In this document: piece after piece, positions 23,394-35,044 of the stretch
How positions within the stretch are numbered: position 1 is the first letter of the stretch
How the letters are laid out: each line of letters starts with the position of its first letter
Origin: Oscheius dolichura
Lineage: Eukaryota > Nematoda > Chromadorea > Rhabditida > Rhabditidae
Direction: 5' to 3'
DNA: 64,000 bases
Assembly (NCBI GenBank): GCA_932521035.1
Contig: OW051492.1
Span: 6,262,001 to 6,326,000, forward strand
The notes under the pieces: model-generated
Databases searched by the model: none
What the model was told of the DNA's origin: nothing
What the model saw: only the letters and a program-made list of their open reading frames with translations
Translations under genes and position numbers: made by a program

Positions 23394-26341
23394 ATGGAGT
23401 GCGCCAGTCTCAACTACAACCAGACCATCGAGGCCCGCGAGTACTACAAGCATGTGAGTCTCTTCTCCTTTCATAGACTCGGCCCGGAAAGCTAATTTGG
23501 GACGAGAATAAACACACGGCCATACTGATTGCTAATGAGGCCAATCCAATGAGACTAATCCCGGCTAGGCCCGCCTGTCCCCCTCTGGGCGTACTGTAGT
23601 GATCCTTGTCTGTTAGTTCACGGTCGCCTGGGTGTAAACGGAGATCTCCTGACTCACATTTCAAGCCGGCGTAGCAGGAGTCTTCTCTTAGTTGGATTCC
23701 GTGAAGCCGCCGCCCGGTCACAGAGTTTTTGGTCTCAAAAAAGTGTGTCCGAAGTTCCAGAGATTATCGAGTTACCGCCTCCTTTGAGCGTAATTGCGTA
23801 TCGCATTTGCAAGGTGACGCGTATTTCTTCGGCTTTTGTTTATCTCCGCCGTACGGAAGTGGCCGGAAAATGAGACGCGTTTGGCCCTCTAATGTGAAAA
23901 GGTTCGGTGTTGACGGAACCCGGCGACATGTGTCTTCCGATTTGCTTTGTTTATTCTGATATCCATTCCTCGAATGGGGCTATCTTCCCCAAATGACTAT
24001 CGGAGTTGCGTGTCGACCCCGGGATGGGGGAATATTCGAGTGACCGGCCCTTCGAAGGGAGTTCTCCTCCTGTAATCCTCCTAATTGGGGGAGGTGCCTC
24101 ACAAGAGAGTATCGGCCAGATTGGAGAGGCCTCCTCCCGAAATTTGACAATAGTTTTGACGCGGACTCATAATGACGTCTCGTAATGGATCGGGCCAGCT
24201 CATTTCCCCTCCCAAATCGAGGGCCACAAAACGCGACGATACTGCCGCTTTCAATCGGCCATTTTGGGGTTTGACGAGGGGCTGTGTGGGTGAGAGCGGC
24301 TCCCTCTACAACTACTTGTCTCCGGCTCGTCGCTTATGTACATGACTAAGGCCGGGAGTCCCTCTTTGAGCCCTGTTTGCCCACTTCTACCACTAATTAG
24401 CCCTTTTAGCCAACTGGTAATACTCTCGGTTTTATGCTCCCCCGTATGCCATATGAAAATATACGAGAAAAACAAGAGAACGGATGAGAGGAGAGCGACT
24501 CATCTGTGCGTAGGTACAGCGCGTTGTGTTCGAATATTCAAGCAGAATCCCCCGGCGAGGCTCTCGCCTTAGGGCACAACTGAGGCGACCAAATCGAATC
24601 AGTTCGTCCCTTGAAATGTGCAAAAGAAGAGGAACGGCACCTTGGGGATAATGAAGTGGCGGGGGAGTGAGAAGAGAGCCCCTAAAAGCTGGGCCTTTTA
24701 ATGAAATGGACTGCGGCCGAGAGAGATGGAAACGAGGGACCTTTCCAGGCGTTGGCCCCCTTCCTCGACGTCTTCAACCCCGTCTACGGCTATGTCTACC
24801 GTCTCCTCTGTGTGCTGGGAGTCTTCGCCAACGCGGCCATCATCGCCGTTCTTCTTCGGCCGGCCATGAGGTAACTCTCTCCTCCTGTCCACTACCGTAA
24901 TCTCGGGGATTGTCCTTATCAAATCAAAGCAGGAAACGTATAAAAAGAGGGGCCTTCCCTGCCCATTAGACGTCTTTTTAAGCCGCGTCCCGGATTGCCT
25001 ATTTATAAACAGACGTTTCTTCCCACACCTGCCTGCTCCAAACATCCAAGTCTGGAGAGTGCCCATAATGTCATCAACATTTTACGAGATGCTACCCTTC
25101 CCGAGAAAAACACAGCTCTAAATCTGCCGGGGGCCTGATTTCGCTAATTTCCAGGAAGAGTCCCTTTAATGTATTATTGACGGTCGTGGCTACATGCGAT
25201 GCCACCCTGATGCTGGCGTACTTCATTTTTAAACCCGTAAGGTTGATGTCATCGACCCTGACGGTGTCCTCCAGGTAGCCATGTGTCACCCGTGGTTCTT
25301 CCACTACGCCTGGGTGCTCTACACCAAGTTCTACGCCTGTGTCTCCGTCTTCGTGCACTCTGTCAGCCTCTGGCTGACGGTCAACATGGCTGTCCTGCGA
25401 TTTCTGGTCCTCTACAGGGGAAGCCATGCGAATAGTCGACTGCCCCAGTGCAACGGGATGGGTGCAGCCATCGTTGCTATAGTACGTGTCCGCTCTCCGC
25501 CGCAACACTGTCCCTTCAGGCACTCGGCACTCTCACCGCTTTTTTGGGATCAGTCATCAATATGCTTGCCTATTCGATTAATTACACCTCCATGATCCCT
25601 GTGCCCGAAACGTGTCTCCACGATGAGAACTATAAGGATTACTGGAGCCCGGATGACATGATCCCCCACTACGAGTTCGTCCGACCGGCTTTCTGGAGCT
25701 GCTCCTGGGAGAAGGCCAACTACTGGATAGTAGGTCCTCGGCCGTCCTCCTGTCTTCCTCATCCCCATCTATTTCAGCCTGGATGCTCAAGTTGATCCCC
25801 TGTATCCTGCTGACGATATTCATGACCCTCCTGGTGCGGATGCTCGTGGAAGCCAGGGAGAGGAGGTCTAGACTGTGTGGGGGCATGCAAAATACGGGCA
25901 ATTCCCAGGTGGGGCAACAAATTTTATTCGATGCTTTCTGAAAGGCCTCCAAATTGTTTGTCATGCTCTCCCCAGAGACAAAGATTTCAGGCCGAAAGAA
26001 CGACGGCGATGCTTGTAGTGATTGTTGCCGTGTTTCTCATAACGGAACTCCCCCAGGGTCTGATGAACTTGGCGGCGGGGATCAATCCCCGCTACCGGCA
26101 GCTGAGCTCCCTGCTGGGCAGCTTCTTCGACCTCCTGTCCCTCACAAACAGTGCCGTTAATTTCGTCCTCTGCGCTCTGATGTCACATGTTTTTAGAAGG
26201 TATTCGGCGTTGTCCTCTCCCGCGGATCAAATATTTTAGGGAATTTTTAAAGACCTTCAATTTTTGCTGTTGTTGGCGGACAGATGCTCTTACCCGGCAG
26301 ACGAGTCTCAAGACGACGGCCCGTCCCCGGCCGACGCCTAG
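23394..26341 (+). CDS. Rhodopsin-class neuropeptide GPCR, myosuppressin/DMSR-like
   Basis: The seven helices are read across nine or so exons: VYRLLCVLGVFANAAIIAVLL (TM1), SPFNVLLTVVATCDATLML (TM2), a loop with CHPWFFHYAW, SVFVHSVSLWLTVNMAVLRFL (TM3), AAIVAIALGTLTAFLGSVIN (TM4), AWMLKLIPCILLTIFMTLLV (TM5), RTTAMLVVIVAVFLITELPQG (TM6) and LSLTNSAVNFVLCALMSHVFRR (TM7 and helix 8). TELPQG in TM6 and NSAVNF in TM7 are signatures of arthropod myosuppressin and nematode DMSR receptors, which bind RFamide-type peptides. N-glycosylation site NQT near residue 10. The first intron (23454-24748) is 1,295 bp, the longest in the window; most others are under 50 bp. The last exon adds an acidic tail, CSYPADESQDDG. 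The ligand is unknown. Confidence 0.9.
23454..24748 (+). other. Kilobase-size first intron of the DMSR-type GPCR
   Basis: It begins GTGAGT and ends TTTCCAG and contains no recognised exon. It holds a palindromic homeodomain-type site CTAATTAG at 24393-24400 and further TAAT cores. In a genome with 30-50-bp introns, one of this size is a candidate regulatory intron. Confidence 0.5.
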
Positions 26342-26475
26342 CCAAGATCCCTCTTACTCTCCCATGTTACCGAAAAATTTAACCTACGAGTAATTTTGTC
26401 GTTCGGGTACATAATGAAATTTTATTAACGTCAACGGGAAATAGTTAAGAATAAATAAGTCACTAGAGTACAATT

Positions 26476-29430
26476 TTACAGTAGCAGCTTGGCGGTCTTG
26501 AACTCCTCCGGGCCTTCGTCTGCCTGGATCAAAAGGTTCGTGTTGGCGATCGAGGGGTGGATGGTCATGTGCTCCTGCTCGAGGTCCGACCGATGGGCGG
26601 TGGTGAAGGCCTGGATGGCGGGGGTGGACACAGAGGGATAGAGAGACGAGGGAGCATCTGAACGGAGGAGATTGTACTGGCAGGAGGAGGATGACTGACC
26701 AGACTTGTGCCAGGCCTTCTTTCCTTCGAGCCAGCCATCCAATACGAACTGCTGGATGTCCTCGCTGGCCAGCACGTAGACCGTCGACCTAATAGTCCGG
26801 AAAAAGTCTCGAGCCTCGTCCAAGTTCTCCAGAGTGCACTTTCCTGCCTTATGGGGGACGGTGACCAATTCGAAGTAGCGATCATTCTTGAGGGAAGGTT
26901 TAACTGGAAGTGGCCTTATTAGATGGAGCGTGGGCAGGGCACCTACTCTTATTAAGGACCATATGCATGGGCTGAGGGGGAAGTTCGTTGAAGTCGACCG
27001 GCTTGAAGCCGTCGTTGCCCTGGCTCTGCTTTCGATCCACCTCCTCCGACTGGTCTGTTACATGCGACAGAATGTCGTCCAATGCCTTATCCGGCTCTTC
27101 GTAGACTTTGTTGTCTTCTCCAGCTTCGACCACACTGGCGCGGGTCTGCATGACTCTCATCTTATCGGCGGCCTCCTCCTCGTGGTGGCCTCCGTTTGTG
27201 ATTGGGTCTTGTTTCTGGTTATCGGGGTGTTGGGTGTAAAATTCGTTAGGCTAAAGTCATTAGATTTGTGGAGGAAAGGAATGAGGTCTACCTCGCCGGA
27301 AAGGGTCTGTGAGAGGGAGGCGGCGATGGCGGCGTCGACGAGCTGGTTCGAATCAAGAGGAATACCCGAGAGGAGATCATCCAGAGCCGACTTCTGCTGG
27401 TCGGAGAGATGTCCGTTTTCATCCAATTTTGTTTTCTGTAACAAAACCTTCGACGGCGACACCAAATAATGTACCTGCTCAAATTGCTCTACAAATTTCT
27501 GGGCTTCCTCGTCTGTCAGGTCCGTGTCCATACTAATGCGTCTGAAGATCATTGGCTCCTCCACGTCGTCCAAGAGCCCGTTATTGTTTGCTGGCTGTGG
27601 GACGTGAGGCTCCTACAATGACAGGATAATACGAGTGGTAGAGAATGAATACGTTGAAGCCAGGAGCAGGCTCAGCGGGAGCGGGTTCAAACGGCTTGTC
27701 CTTCTGGTGATCAGGCTCCGGCTCTTCCGGAGCAGGATGGACCACAGTCTGGTGCTAAAATCGGCGATTACTAAATCCTCGCAATACAATGGAAAGACAG
27801 CTACGACAGAACAGAACGGCTACCTCCGGCACTGGTGGCCTGTGGTCGTCGTCATCCCTGTGAGGCGGCTCGGGAGTGGCTGGGATGACCCTGACCTCCG
27901 GAGCGAGTTCGTGGCTTCCGGGCTCGGACACTATGGGCACAAGGGACGACTAAAGCGCTAGAATGAGCAAAAAAGCCAAGGAGCGGAGGACCTGGTCGGT
28001 AGGGCGGGATGGCTCGTCGGCGATGGTCACCAGCGGGGTATCCACCGGCGGCTGTGGAGGCACTACGGGATGCACATGCTCGGCCGGCTAAAGACGACAA
28101 TCAAGGGCATACACAAACCAAAAGAAAAAAAGGTAAAAAAAAGGTTACCTTGGGAGTCTTCGGGTCCTCCTTGGGAGCCTCCTTCGGCTTGGCTGGAGCG
28201 GGGCCCTTTTGGTCGACTTTCTTCGGCTCGGGCTTCTTGGCAGCAGCCGCCGGGACAGTCGGCTTACTGGCGAGGGCACCACGGAGAGGAGCACTATAAT
28301 GTAGTTACTCTGAATCATAAAAATGACCTACGCAGTCTTTTTAACAGCGGCTGGCTCTGGGGCTTTTCTAGCTAGAGGAGCGGAGGTACGGGCTGTAGGG
28401 GCAGCTGGTTTGGCAGAACGAGCGGAAGAAGTCGTGGAGGTTGTGGTGGAGGGACGAGCCGGACGAGCTGTCAGGTTGGTCGGAGGAGGCTTCAGAACTT
28501 CTTTAGCTGGACCACGAGCGGTTGCCGGTTTAGCCGGAGCAGGAGCTCTGGTCGGAGCCGGACGAGGAGCTGCCGCAGTCCTGGTCGGAGGTGCCCCATT
28601 GGGTCTGGCTGAGGTGACTTTGTTCTTTGGAGGAGGAGCTATGCCGGCGTTGGCCTGGCCAGTGGTGGCCGAGGGCGTCTGCAACAGGGTGAGGGAGGAG
28701 GCCTTCTCTAGAGCGAGGACCACCCTCTCCGTACTGGCATTCCCTAAAATAATCCAACCATCAACAAATTTGAAAGGAACAAACCAGTGTAGAGGATTCG
28801 TCGGACTTTTTCGTTCAGCTTCGCCGGGTACCAGACAAGGACGAAGATCATTCCGAATTTCTCGGCTGCTCCCTCGAGAGCAGTCGAGTCTCCCTTGTCG
28901 AGGGCCTTCTGCAGAGCCTCAAGAGATGGCTTCTGTCCTCCGTCCAGGACAAACAGTTCCAGACGACCCTCTGCCAAACTCTAAAATCGAAAATAAAAGA
29001 AAAGGGACGACGCCCACCTTGTAGAGGACGATGGGCTCATATTTGTCGGATTGCTTGGCTAGAATGGCCGGGATGCCCTGCTCACCGAGCCGATGGTTTA
29101 GTTCCTTTCCGATGACCGATCCAACCACGGGCACCAGCCGATTCTAAACCCTCCAATAAAAGAGAAAACTGTAACAGAGCCCACCTTATTCTGGAAGAGG
29201 GCATTCTGTACGGTCTTGTCAGACGGTGCCGGTGTCAAGAGGCAGTTGACCTGGCGGATATGCTTCGTCAATGTCACGGCCGAGTCACCACTGTCGATCA
29301 ACGTATAGGCACCCCGGAAATCAAACAGCATCGAATCTAAAAATGGTATCTATCAGAAGGAATAAACAGCGAACTGACCAGGCCCAAGAATGTAGACGAG
29401 CGGCTCCTCGGAGACCGGGAGATAGGCCAT
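26476..29430 (-). CDS. Microtubule-associated protein 1 family (MAP1/Futsch, nematode MAPH-1-like)
   Basis: MAP1 proteins bind microtubules and actin, mainly in neurons. The N-terminal exons (MAYLPVSEEPLVYILGPDS, FDFRGAYTLIDSGDSAVTLT, RLVPVVGSVIGKELNHRLG, LELFVLDGGQKP) resemble the metallo-beta-lactamase-like region of MAP1 without its metal ligands. A long Ala/Pro/Lys-rich low-complexity centre (about 28000-28700) corresponds to the basic microtubule-binding linker. An acidic region follows, and the C-terminal domain is distinctive: YFELVTVPHKAGK, DFFRTIRSTVYVLASED, VLDGWLEGKKAW and EEFKTAKLLL match the MAP1 light-chain end (human YVDLTYIPNH, DFFRRVRASYYV, VLDALLEGKAQW, FPACKIEF). At roughly 800 residues it is far smaller than MAP1A or MAP1B and nearer MAP1S. 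Start 29430 follows gttcag on the minus strand. Confidence 0.82.
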
Positions 29431-32400
29431 CTGAACTCGGTCTTTAGTCGAGGTAATGGGCAGGGAGAGAAAAGGGAGAACAAACAGTCAGAATCAGGAG
29501 AGGACAAGTGCGAAAATGAGGGTGGGAAGGGAAAAGACAAAGGACAAACACGGCGGGTGGCTCGAAAACAGCCGAGTTAGGGACACCATTACTCTCGAAA
29601 GAGCGGGTCTCGTTCACGGTGGTTGGGTTGAAAAGGTAGTGACCGAGAGAGATCCGATCTCCGGGCTAATATGAGCTGAGTGATGACGGAGGACGACCAA
29701 CCACATAAAAGGGAACGAAGTGGCAGACGAAGCACCGTGACTAACAGACGGAGAGAACGGGATATAAACTGGTGACTCAGACGAGACAAACAACTTCTAA
29801 TTAGACGGCAGGTATTCGGGGAATTCGGCCGAGTTAAGACGGATGATTGACAGACGAACTGATACCATTTAGAGGGACCGAATGGGCATGTTCGGTCCGG
29901 GGGAAACAAGGGTTTAGGGGTTAATTAGAGGCCGTAGGAGGATATATTGCAGCTGGTAAACAATCGACGCCAATCCCGGGAGTGGCCAGCTGCAACCGTT
30001 TTGCTTGTTGTCCTGTCATTGCACCCCGTAGTATTTTCAGGAGGGCAGACATTTTTTCTGACTCAAAAATCGATGCTGTTGGGAGGGGCATATCCACCGA
30101 GAGAGATGGACTTGATCAGACTCATTCCCCGGGCAAAAAGAAGCTAACTGCCCTGCCGAAAAGAGAAAAAGTCATGTAGATATACATGCGAGGCCATTGG
30201 GAAAGTCGTAAACAAGTCAAGGACGGAGGGGCGCCCGGATCATTCCGGAGAATGTCTCCTTGTGGTTATTAGGGGGACAGCTGTAAATAAACGGACAGCT
30301 GAATTATTCAGTCAAAAGACAGGGCTACTGGGAAGAGTTCCCCCTGGGGGAAAGAAAAGAAGATCAAAGGCGAAAATGTTTATGAAAGTCAAGGCGCGAA
30401 CATATGGCCGAGGGTTGGATTAGTCCGACACAGTCCTTTAAACCGCCGGGTGGCGGCTGTACCCGGGTAAAATCGATAGACAGCGAATGGCAATCGTCGG
30501 GGCACCTCGCTTTAGGACTAATTTCGTTGTTTGGAAAAGGGCGGGCGGCCGGGAGGAATATGGAAGCCGACCTGGAAGGCGGATGTTTTCAATTACAAGA
30601 CACGAACGCGGAAATTTATGGACAGGGGGCATTTGACTACCGGGGAGAGTTGACTCGTACAGCCGACCGGCCAATGGGACGGCCATGTAGACTACCGGCT
30701 GGACAAATAAAAGAGGGTACAGGGGAGGTCTCGAAATGGACAGAGGGTGGCGAAACACGGGCAGATAAGCCGCCCGAACGCGGGAATGCCAACTGATTTA
30801 AAGACAACAAACAGGGGCGGAGGACGGGGAAACGGGGGACAGGTGGACGGCCTCCAATTAGCTGACCGACCGAATTAGCATGTCCATCGGAATTTTTGTC
30901 GAGCGGAGGCGGGGATAGATCGATGTCCGAGGATTACACCGCCTGTCGGGGGAAGACCCCCGGGAGGCCGAGAGGGACAGGAGAAGGACACTGTGCGCGG
31001 AGTCGATAGGGGGACACGCCCTTGTCAACAGAAAACAAATCCCCACGGAAACACTTGAAACGGAGACGGAAGCGAGGCCAAGATTGGCCAACGGACAAAT
31101 CAGCCCCGGCCGAAATTGGCCCATATCAAGGGACCGCGCCCGGAAATGGCTCTCAGGCAGGGACACGTGGGCACACAAAAGGGGAGACGAGCCAGGAATG
31201 GGCTGCTCAACAGTTCATCTCACTCAATTGTACACAAAGGAATGGGGACGGAACACTTTAGAGCTAACACGCTATCTCTTTTGATAGATGAAGGGAGAAA
31301 TGTATGAGGTTGTCTTGTCGCCAGATGAAGAGAAAGAGACGGCTTGTTTTGGTGATGGTGGAGCTGAGTCACTCTTTAGAGGCTTCTCTATATGTTATAC
31401 GAGAAGAGATCATCCTCCTTGGGCTTCTCTCCCACGTTCTTCTTGATTATAGGTCAAGACGTCTCCACTTACCCTTTTGTCCTGTACAATTACTCAAACT
31501 TCTATTCTTTTCACGGTGACTGGTCAGATTGATTCAAGTAGTTCCAGGCATTTCCACACGATCTAGCGCCTCATTGAGATGGGCAATTGCTCCTCCGACG
31601 GAAGTCTCAATCCTCAGACAAAGAGGGCTATATCCGCCCGCCGTGCCCCATGTGGCCACCAGGTGTTTTCCCGTCTCTTCCGTCCTATACAGGCTCCTCT
31701 ATGTAGTCCACCCCCGTTGATGTTGCACGGCTCGCTTCCAGTCTTTCTATCGCCCCTGTCGTCGAAGGTGGCCCTCGGCTTCCTCTCGAACCAACCCCCT
31801 AATTATCTTTTTTGGGAGGTCCTACTTTAAGTTTTTCCCTCCTCCGAAGTAAATTGCATTGTCACCGCAGCCTCCTGCCCCCTCCCACCCGCTCGTCCCC
31901 GAAAACAGTTACACAATCTGCCCTTTTGAGCTATTCTGGCCCGTCCCTTTTCATAGATTGTCAGCTATTCCGACAAAACATTCCACCACCTCGCGTATCC
32001 CTCAAAGATTAGTCGAACATTTATCGAGGCACCTGGTCCCCCCACCTGTCCCCCTCCGTTCACAAACAACACCTTCTACAAAAGGGCGTCTCCTCATGAA
32101 TATTCCCCCTGCAAACAGCCTCTCTCTGTCTCTTGCAACCAGCCGTGTTCCAAAGTTGAGCCATTGTTTGGCTAGAGGGCCGACATTCACACATTGCTGG
32201 GTCCTCGATTGACGGCGAGGCCTTCGCTGTGTCTAAATTAAAGGGGCAATCCTATCAGCTAATGAGCTCGAGAAGGCTACCGTCGGCCAACGAGATGGAA
32301 ATCCCCTCGCCTGGGGCCAGGCTGCGCCTCCCCCTCCCAGTCGTCATCCACCGAATATTCCATCAGAGACACCTAATACCCCGGTCCCTACAACTCCCCC

Positions 32401-33517
32401 CTGCACCCTCAAAACATCCTTCATCCTGTGCCGAAGTCATCACTCAAATTGTTTTCTCTTCGACTCGAAGACTTTATGTCATGTCCGCTCCTCCTCATAA
32501 GAGCTACTTTCCTCTAAAGTATGGGTCCGTCCTCCTCCCGCCGTAAGCTCCTTTGCCCGAACTCGTTCCACTTACAGTCGAAGAGCAATTTGTCCGGCCA
32601 AGGCCATTTGTACTCCCTGAGCCGTCTCCTCCTCGTGACCCCTTGTTCCATTCATCCGTCCTCCCGTCTCCATATTCCACGCGCATCCCATTATAAATAT
32701 CCTTCGACTGTCCTCCTCCCACTGAGTCACATCCTCCCTCTTCCCCAAACATCATCCCTAAAAATGAACGTGGGTTACTATGGCTCGACCCATAACTGGA
32801 GGTCGTTTGTCAGCTTTGACACCGCTCGGTCTGACAGTCATTGGCACGTCGTCTCCCACCCCGACTCTCTCCGGGCAGTCTTGAACTTGTTGATGGGGGT
32901 GTATGGCATGTCCAGGGAACATTGTCGTTCCCTCATTTCTTGGGATCATCTGCCCGTTTTTGGCCTATAAATTGTGGTTAATTATGTTTATCCCGTCTAT
33001 TTGGTCTCCCGAATAAGGGCTCGAGGACGTCATTCGCCGGGTATTATTGTGCTCTTTTCGACTATTTCATTTTATTTGACGGCCCGACGTTGCCCCCCTC
33101 AAGAGACAGTTTTTCCCGTTCCCTTGGGTGGCCGTCCGTCAGCTGGATTCAACATTTCTCAATCTCCTTCAGATACCCTCGAACATCCATCCCCTCCTCC
33201 CCGAGATCCCCCAGATAGCGGGTAAATGATTCGGTGAAGTCACAGCCGATAGGGAGTCCTCTCATTAGGAGACCCTACGTATCCCCTTCCCCTCAGAATG
33301 ATCTCTTCTAATTGTTGTATTTTGGCCCGTCGCAATTCACTTAATTACGTCGCCTGGCCGGGTCTCAGCTGTGAGTAAACGGGTCATTACATTGTATAAA
33401 AGTTGCCATCCTCCCTTTTCCAATCCCCGCGTTTCCTTGTTGTCCCCAAACCATCCTCTTTCACACGCCCAAGTCTTTTCCATTTTCGTTTCCCGCCCCA
33501 AATCGGTTCTTTTAGAA
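29431..33517. other. 4.1-kb gene-free region between divergent MAP1 and GPCR genes
   Basis: No domain-bearing exon is visible on either strand. Several open frames of 60-150 codons exist, but their translations are low-complexity and overlap each other on both strands, as expected in GC-rich noncoding DNA. Recurrent AT-core motifs stand out: CTAATTAG 29797-29804, TAATTAG near 29922, CAATTAG near 30855, GAATTAG near 30872, TTAATTA near 32979 and 33341. It is flanked by two start codons pointing away from each other. Confidence 0.5.
33395..33402 (+). promoter_or_regulatory. TATA-like box upstream of the second GPCR
   Basis: TATAAAAG lies 116 bp before the ATG at 33518 in a GC-rich setting, with an acceptor-like ttcttttag two bases before the ATG. 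The transcript probably starts between the two. Confidence 0.4.
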
Positions 33518-34948
33518 ATGGCCGACAACGTGAGCGAGGCCGTGTTGAGTGCCTTTGCCAAGTTCGCCAAGCAGCGAGGTCCGTCTCCTACAGTGCCCTC
33601 TGTATCCCTTCTGTTCAGAAGCCTATCAGAATGTGTCCCGCGTCTTCGGGGCCACCTTCGTGGTTATGGGCATGTTGTCTATTCTCATCAACGGCACCTT
33701 CGTCGGCGCCTTGTGTCTAAAGAAGAGGCGACACGCCCCCGTGTTTTATACTCTTATTTTAAACTTTGCAGTGGTCGATTGTTTCAAAGGTGAGGTTTTT
33801 TTCCGTTTAGTCAAAGAAAATAAACATAGGATTGGCGACGATTCTCTTCGCTCTGAAACTGCTCAGCGGGGAGATGGGCAACTCCGCGGTAGGTCCCCTT
33901 CCTCTTCGTCTCAAAAGTCTCCTTCCAGTCTTTGTGGGCCATAAAGGTTGACCAGCACAGTGGCTTCCTCCTTCGTTTCTGTAATTTGGCCACCATTCTG
34001 AACTTGGCGTTGGTCACCCTCCACGAGTATGTCTACGTCTGCTATCCGCTTCGTTACGCGTCTCTCGTCACCAGGTGCCTCTCCCTACTTGGGAACATAG
34101 AGACTGTTCAGGACCCGAGTTATGCTGATGATCTGCTGTGCCTGGCTCTTTTCGGCCACCGTAACCCTGGTTAACAGCGTCATCGGCAGTATGAACCGTT
34201 CGATTCTCATCGACAAAGACTGTCCGACCGGTAAGAGTATCTGCTAGATAGAGCGTCCTCTCCAGAGAGTTCCTCCATCTCCTCCTGTATCCAACACGTC
34301 GACCGATCCCTGTCCATCGACGTCATATACCACGTGGGCCTCCTCCTCTTCTGTTTCTCCTGCCTCGCCGTGACCACCGGAACTTATGTCATCCTATTCC
34401 GAGTGATCAGTCGTCTGATTGAGGAAGATGTCCTCCGCCAGGTGAGACCAGCCTCGAATCTACCCCAAAGGCCACATTTAGACAGCCGACGCGCCTCAAC
34501 TGCTGCGAAGGAGGAAGTTCGTGATGGTGATTGGCTCGGTTATAGTTGTGTACCTTACGTTCCTCCTAGCCTACAGTGCCATTCAGATAATCCAAATTAT
34601 GCATATAAACAGGTGATCCCATCGGGAAGAGAAGTACTGCCCCTTTTAGGTCGAATAGCGGGGCTCTCCTCTATGTCAAATACACCTGCTACATTTTCGT
34701 GGCCCTCCACAGCCTGCTTCAGCCGCTCTGCTACCTCCGGATGAAGGAGTTCCGTCTTCTGATGAAGAAGTGCGTCTCCCCTTTTTTTGTGTCGAGGGGC
34801 ATGTCCTTTTCAGCTGTATCTGCGGGAAGAGGAAGAATGGGATCCTGAACGCGACAGAGCAGCCGATCCTCAGCAGTGCCCGATAGATCCCGTTTTATGT
34901 GATAATAATGAACAGAGTGACCCGACGGGTTCGCTTTCCCCTGGCTAG
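33518..34948 (+). CDS. Orphan rhodopsin-like GPCR
   Basis: Seven helices across short exons: VFGATFVVMGMLSILINGTFV (TM1), PVFYTLILNFAVVDCFKG and LATILFALKLL (TM2), FLLRFCNLATILNLALVTLHEY (TM3), VMLMICCAWLFSATVTLV (TM4), VIYHVGLLLFCFSCLAVTTG (TM5), FVMVIGSVIVVYLTFLLAYS (TM6) and YIFVALHSLLQPLCYLRM (TM7). The sequence at the end of TM3 is HEYVYVCYPLRY: the PLRY part of the class A motif is kept, but the usual DRY is HEY. The acidic C-terminal tail (LYLREEEEWDPERDR) ends at 34948. N-glycosylation site NVS near residue 4. No known ligand family fits. It is followed 97 bp later on the same strand by a secreted propeptide-like gene. Confidence 0.82.
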
Positions 34949-35044
34949 CATCACCTGTTAAGCTTCCGCGAGGCATCAGGTTGTCTCGAACCCGTCCCGC
35001 CGGGGGGACAGGCCGACCCCGGACGAGTCCAGTCATCTTCTTCT

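Noticed and set aside
28000-28720. Long plus-strand frames with Gly/Ala/Val/Glu-rich translation
   Set aside because: They are the antisense of the Ala/Pro/Lys-rich MAP1 linker.
32764-32970. 68-codon frame MNVGYYGSTHNW in the MAP1-GPCR gap
   Set aside because: Has an ATG and mixed composition but no signal peptide, domain or splice support; similar frames occur on both strands nearby.
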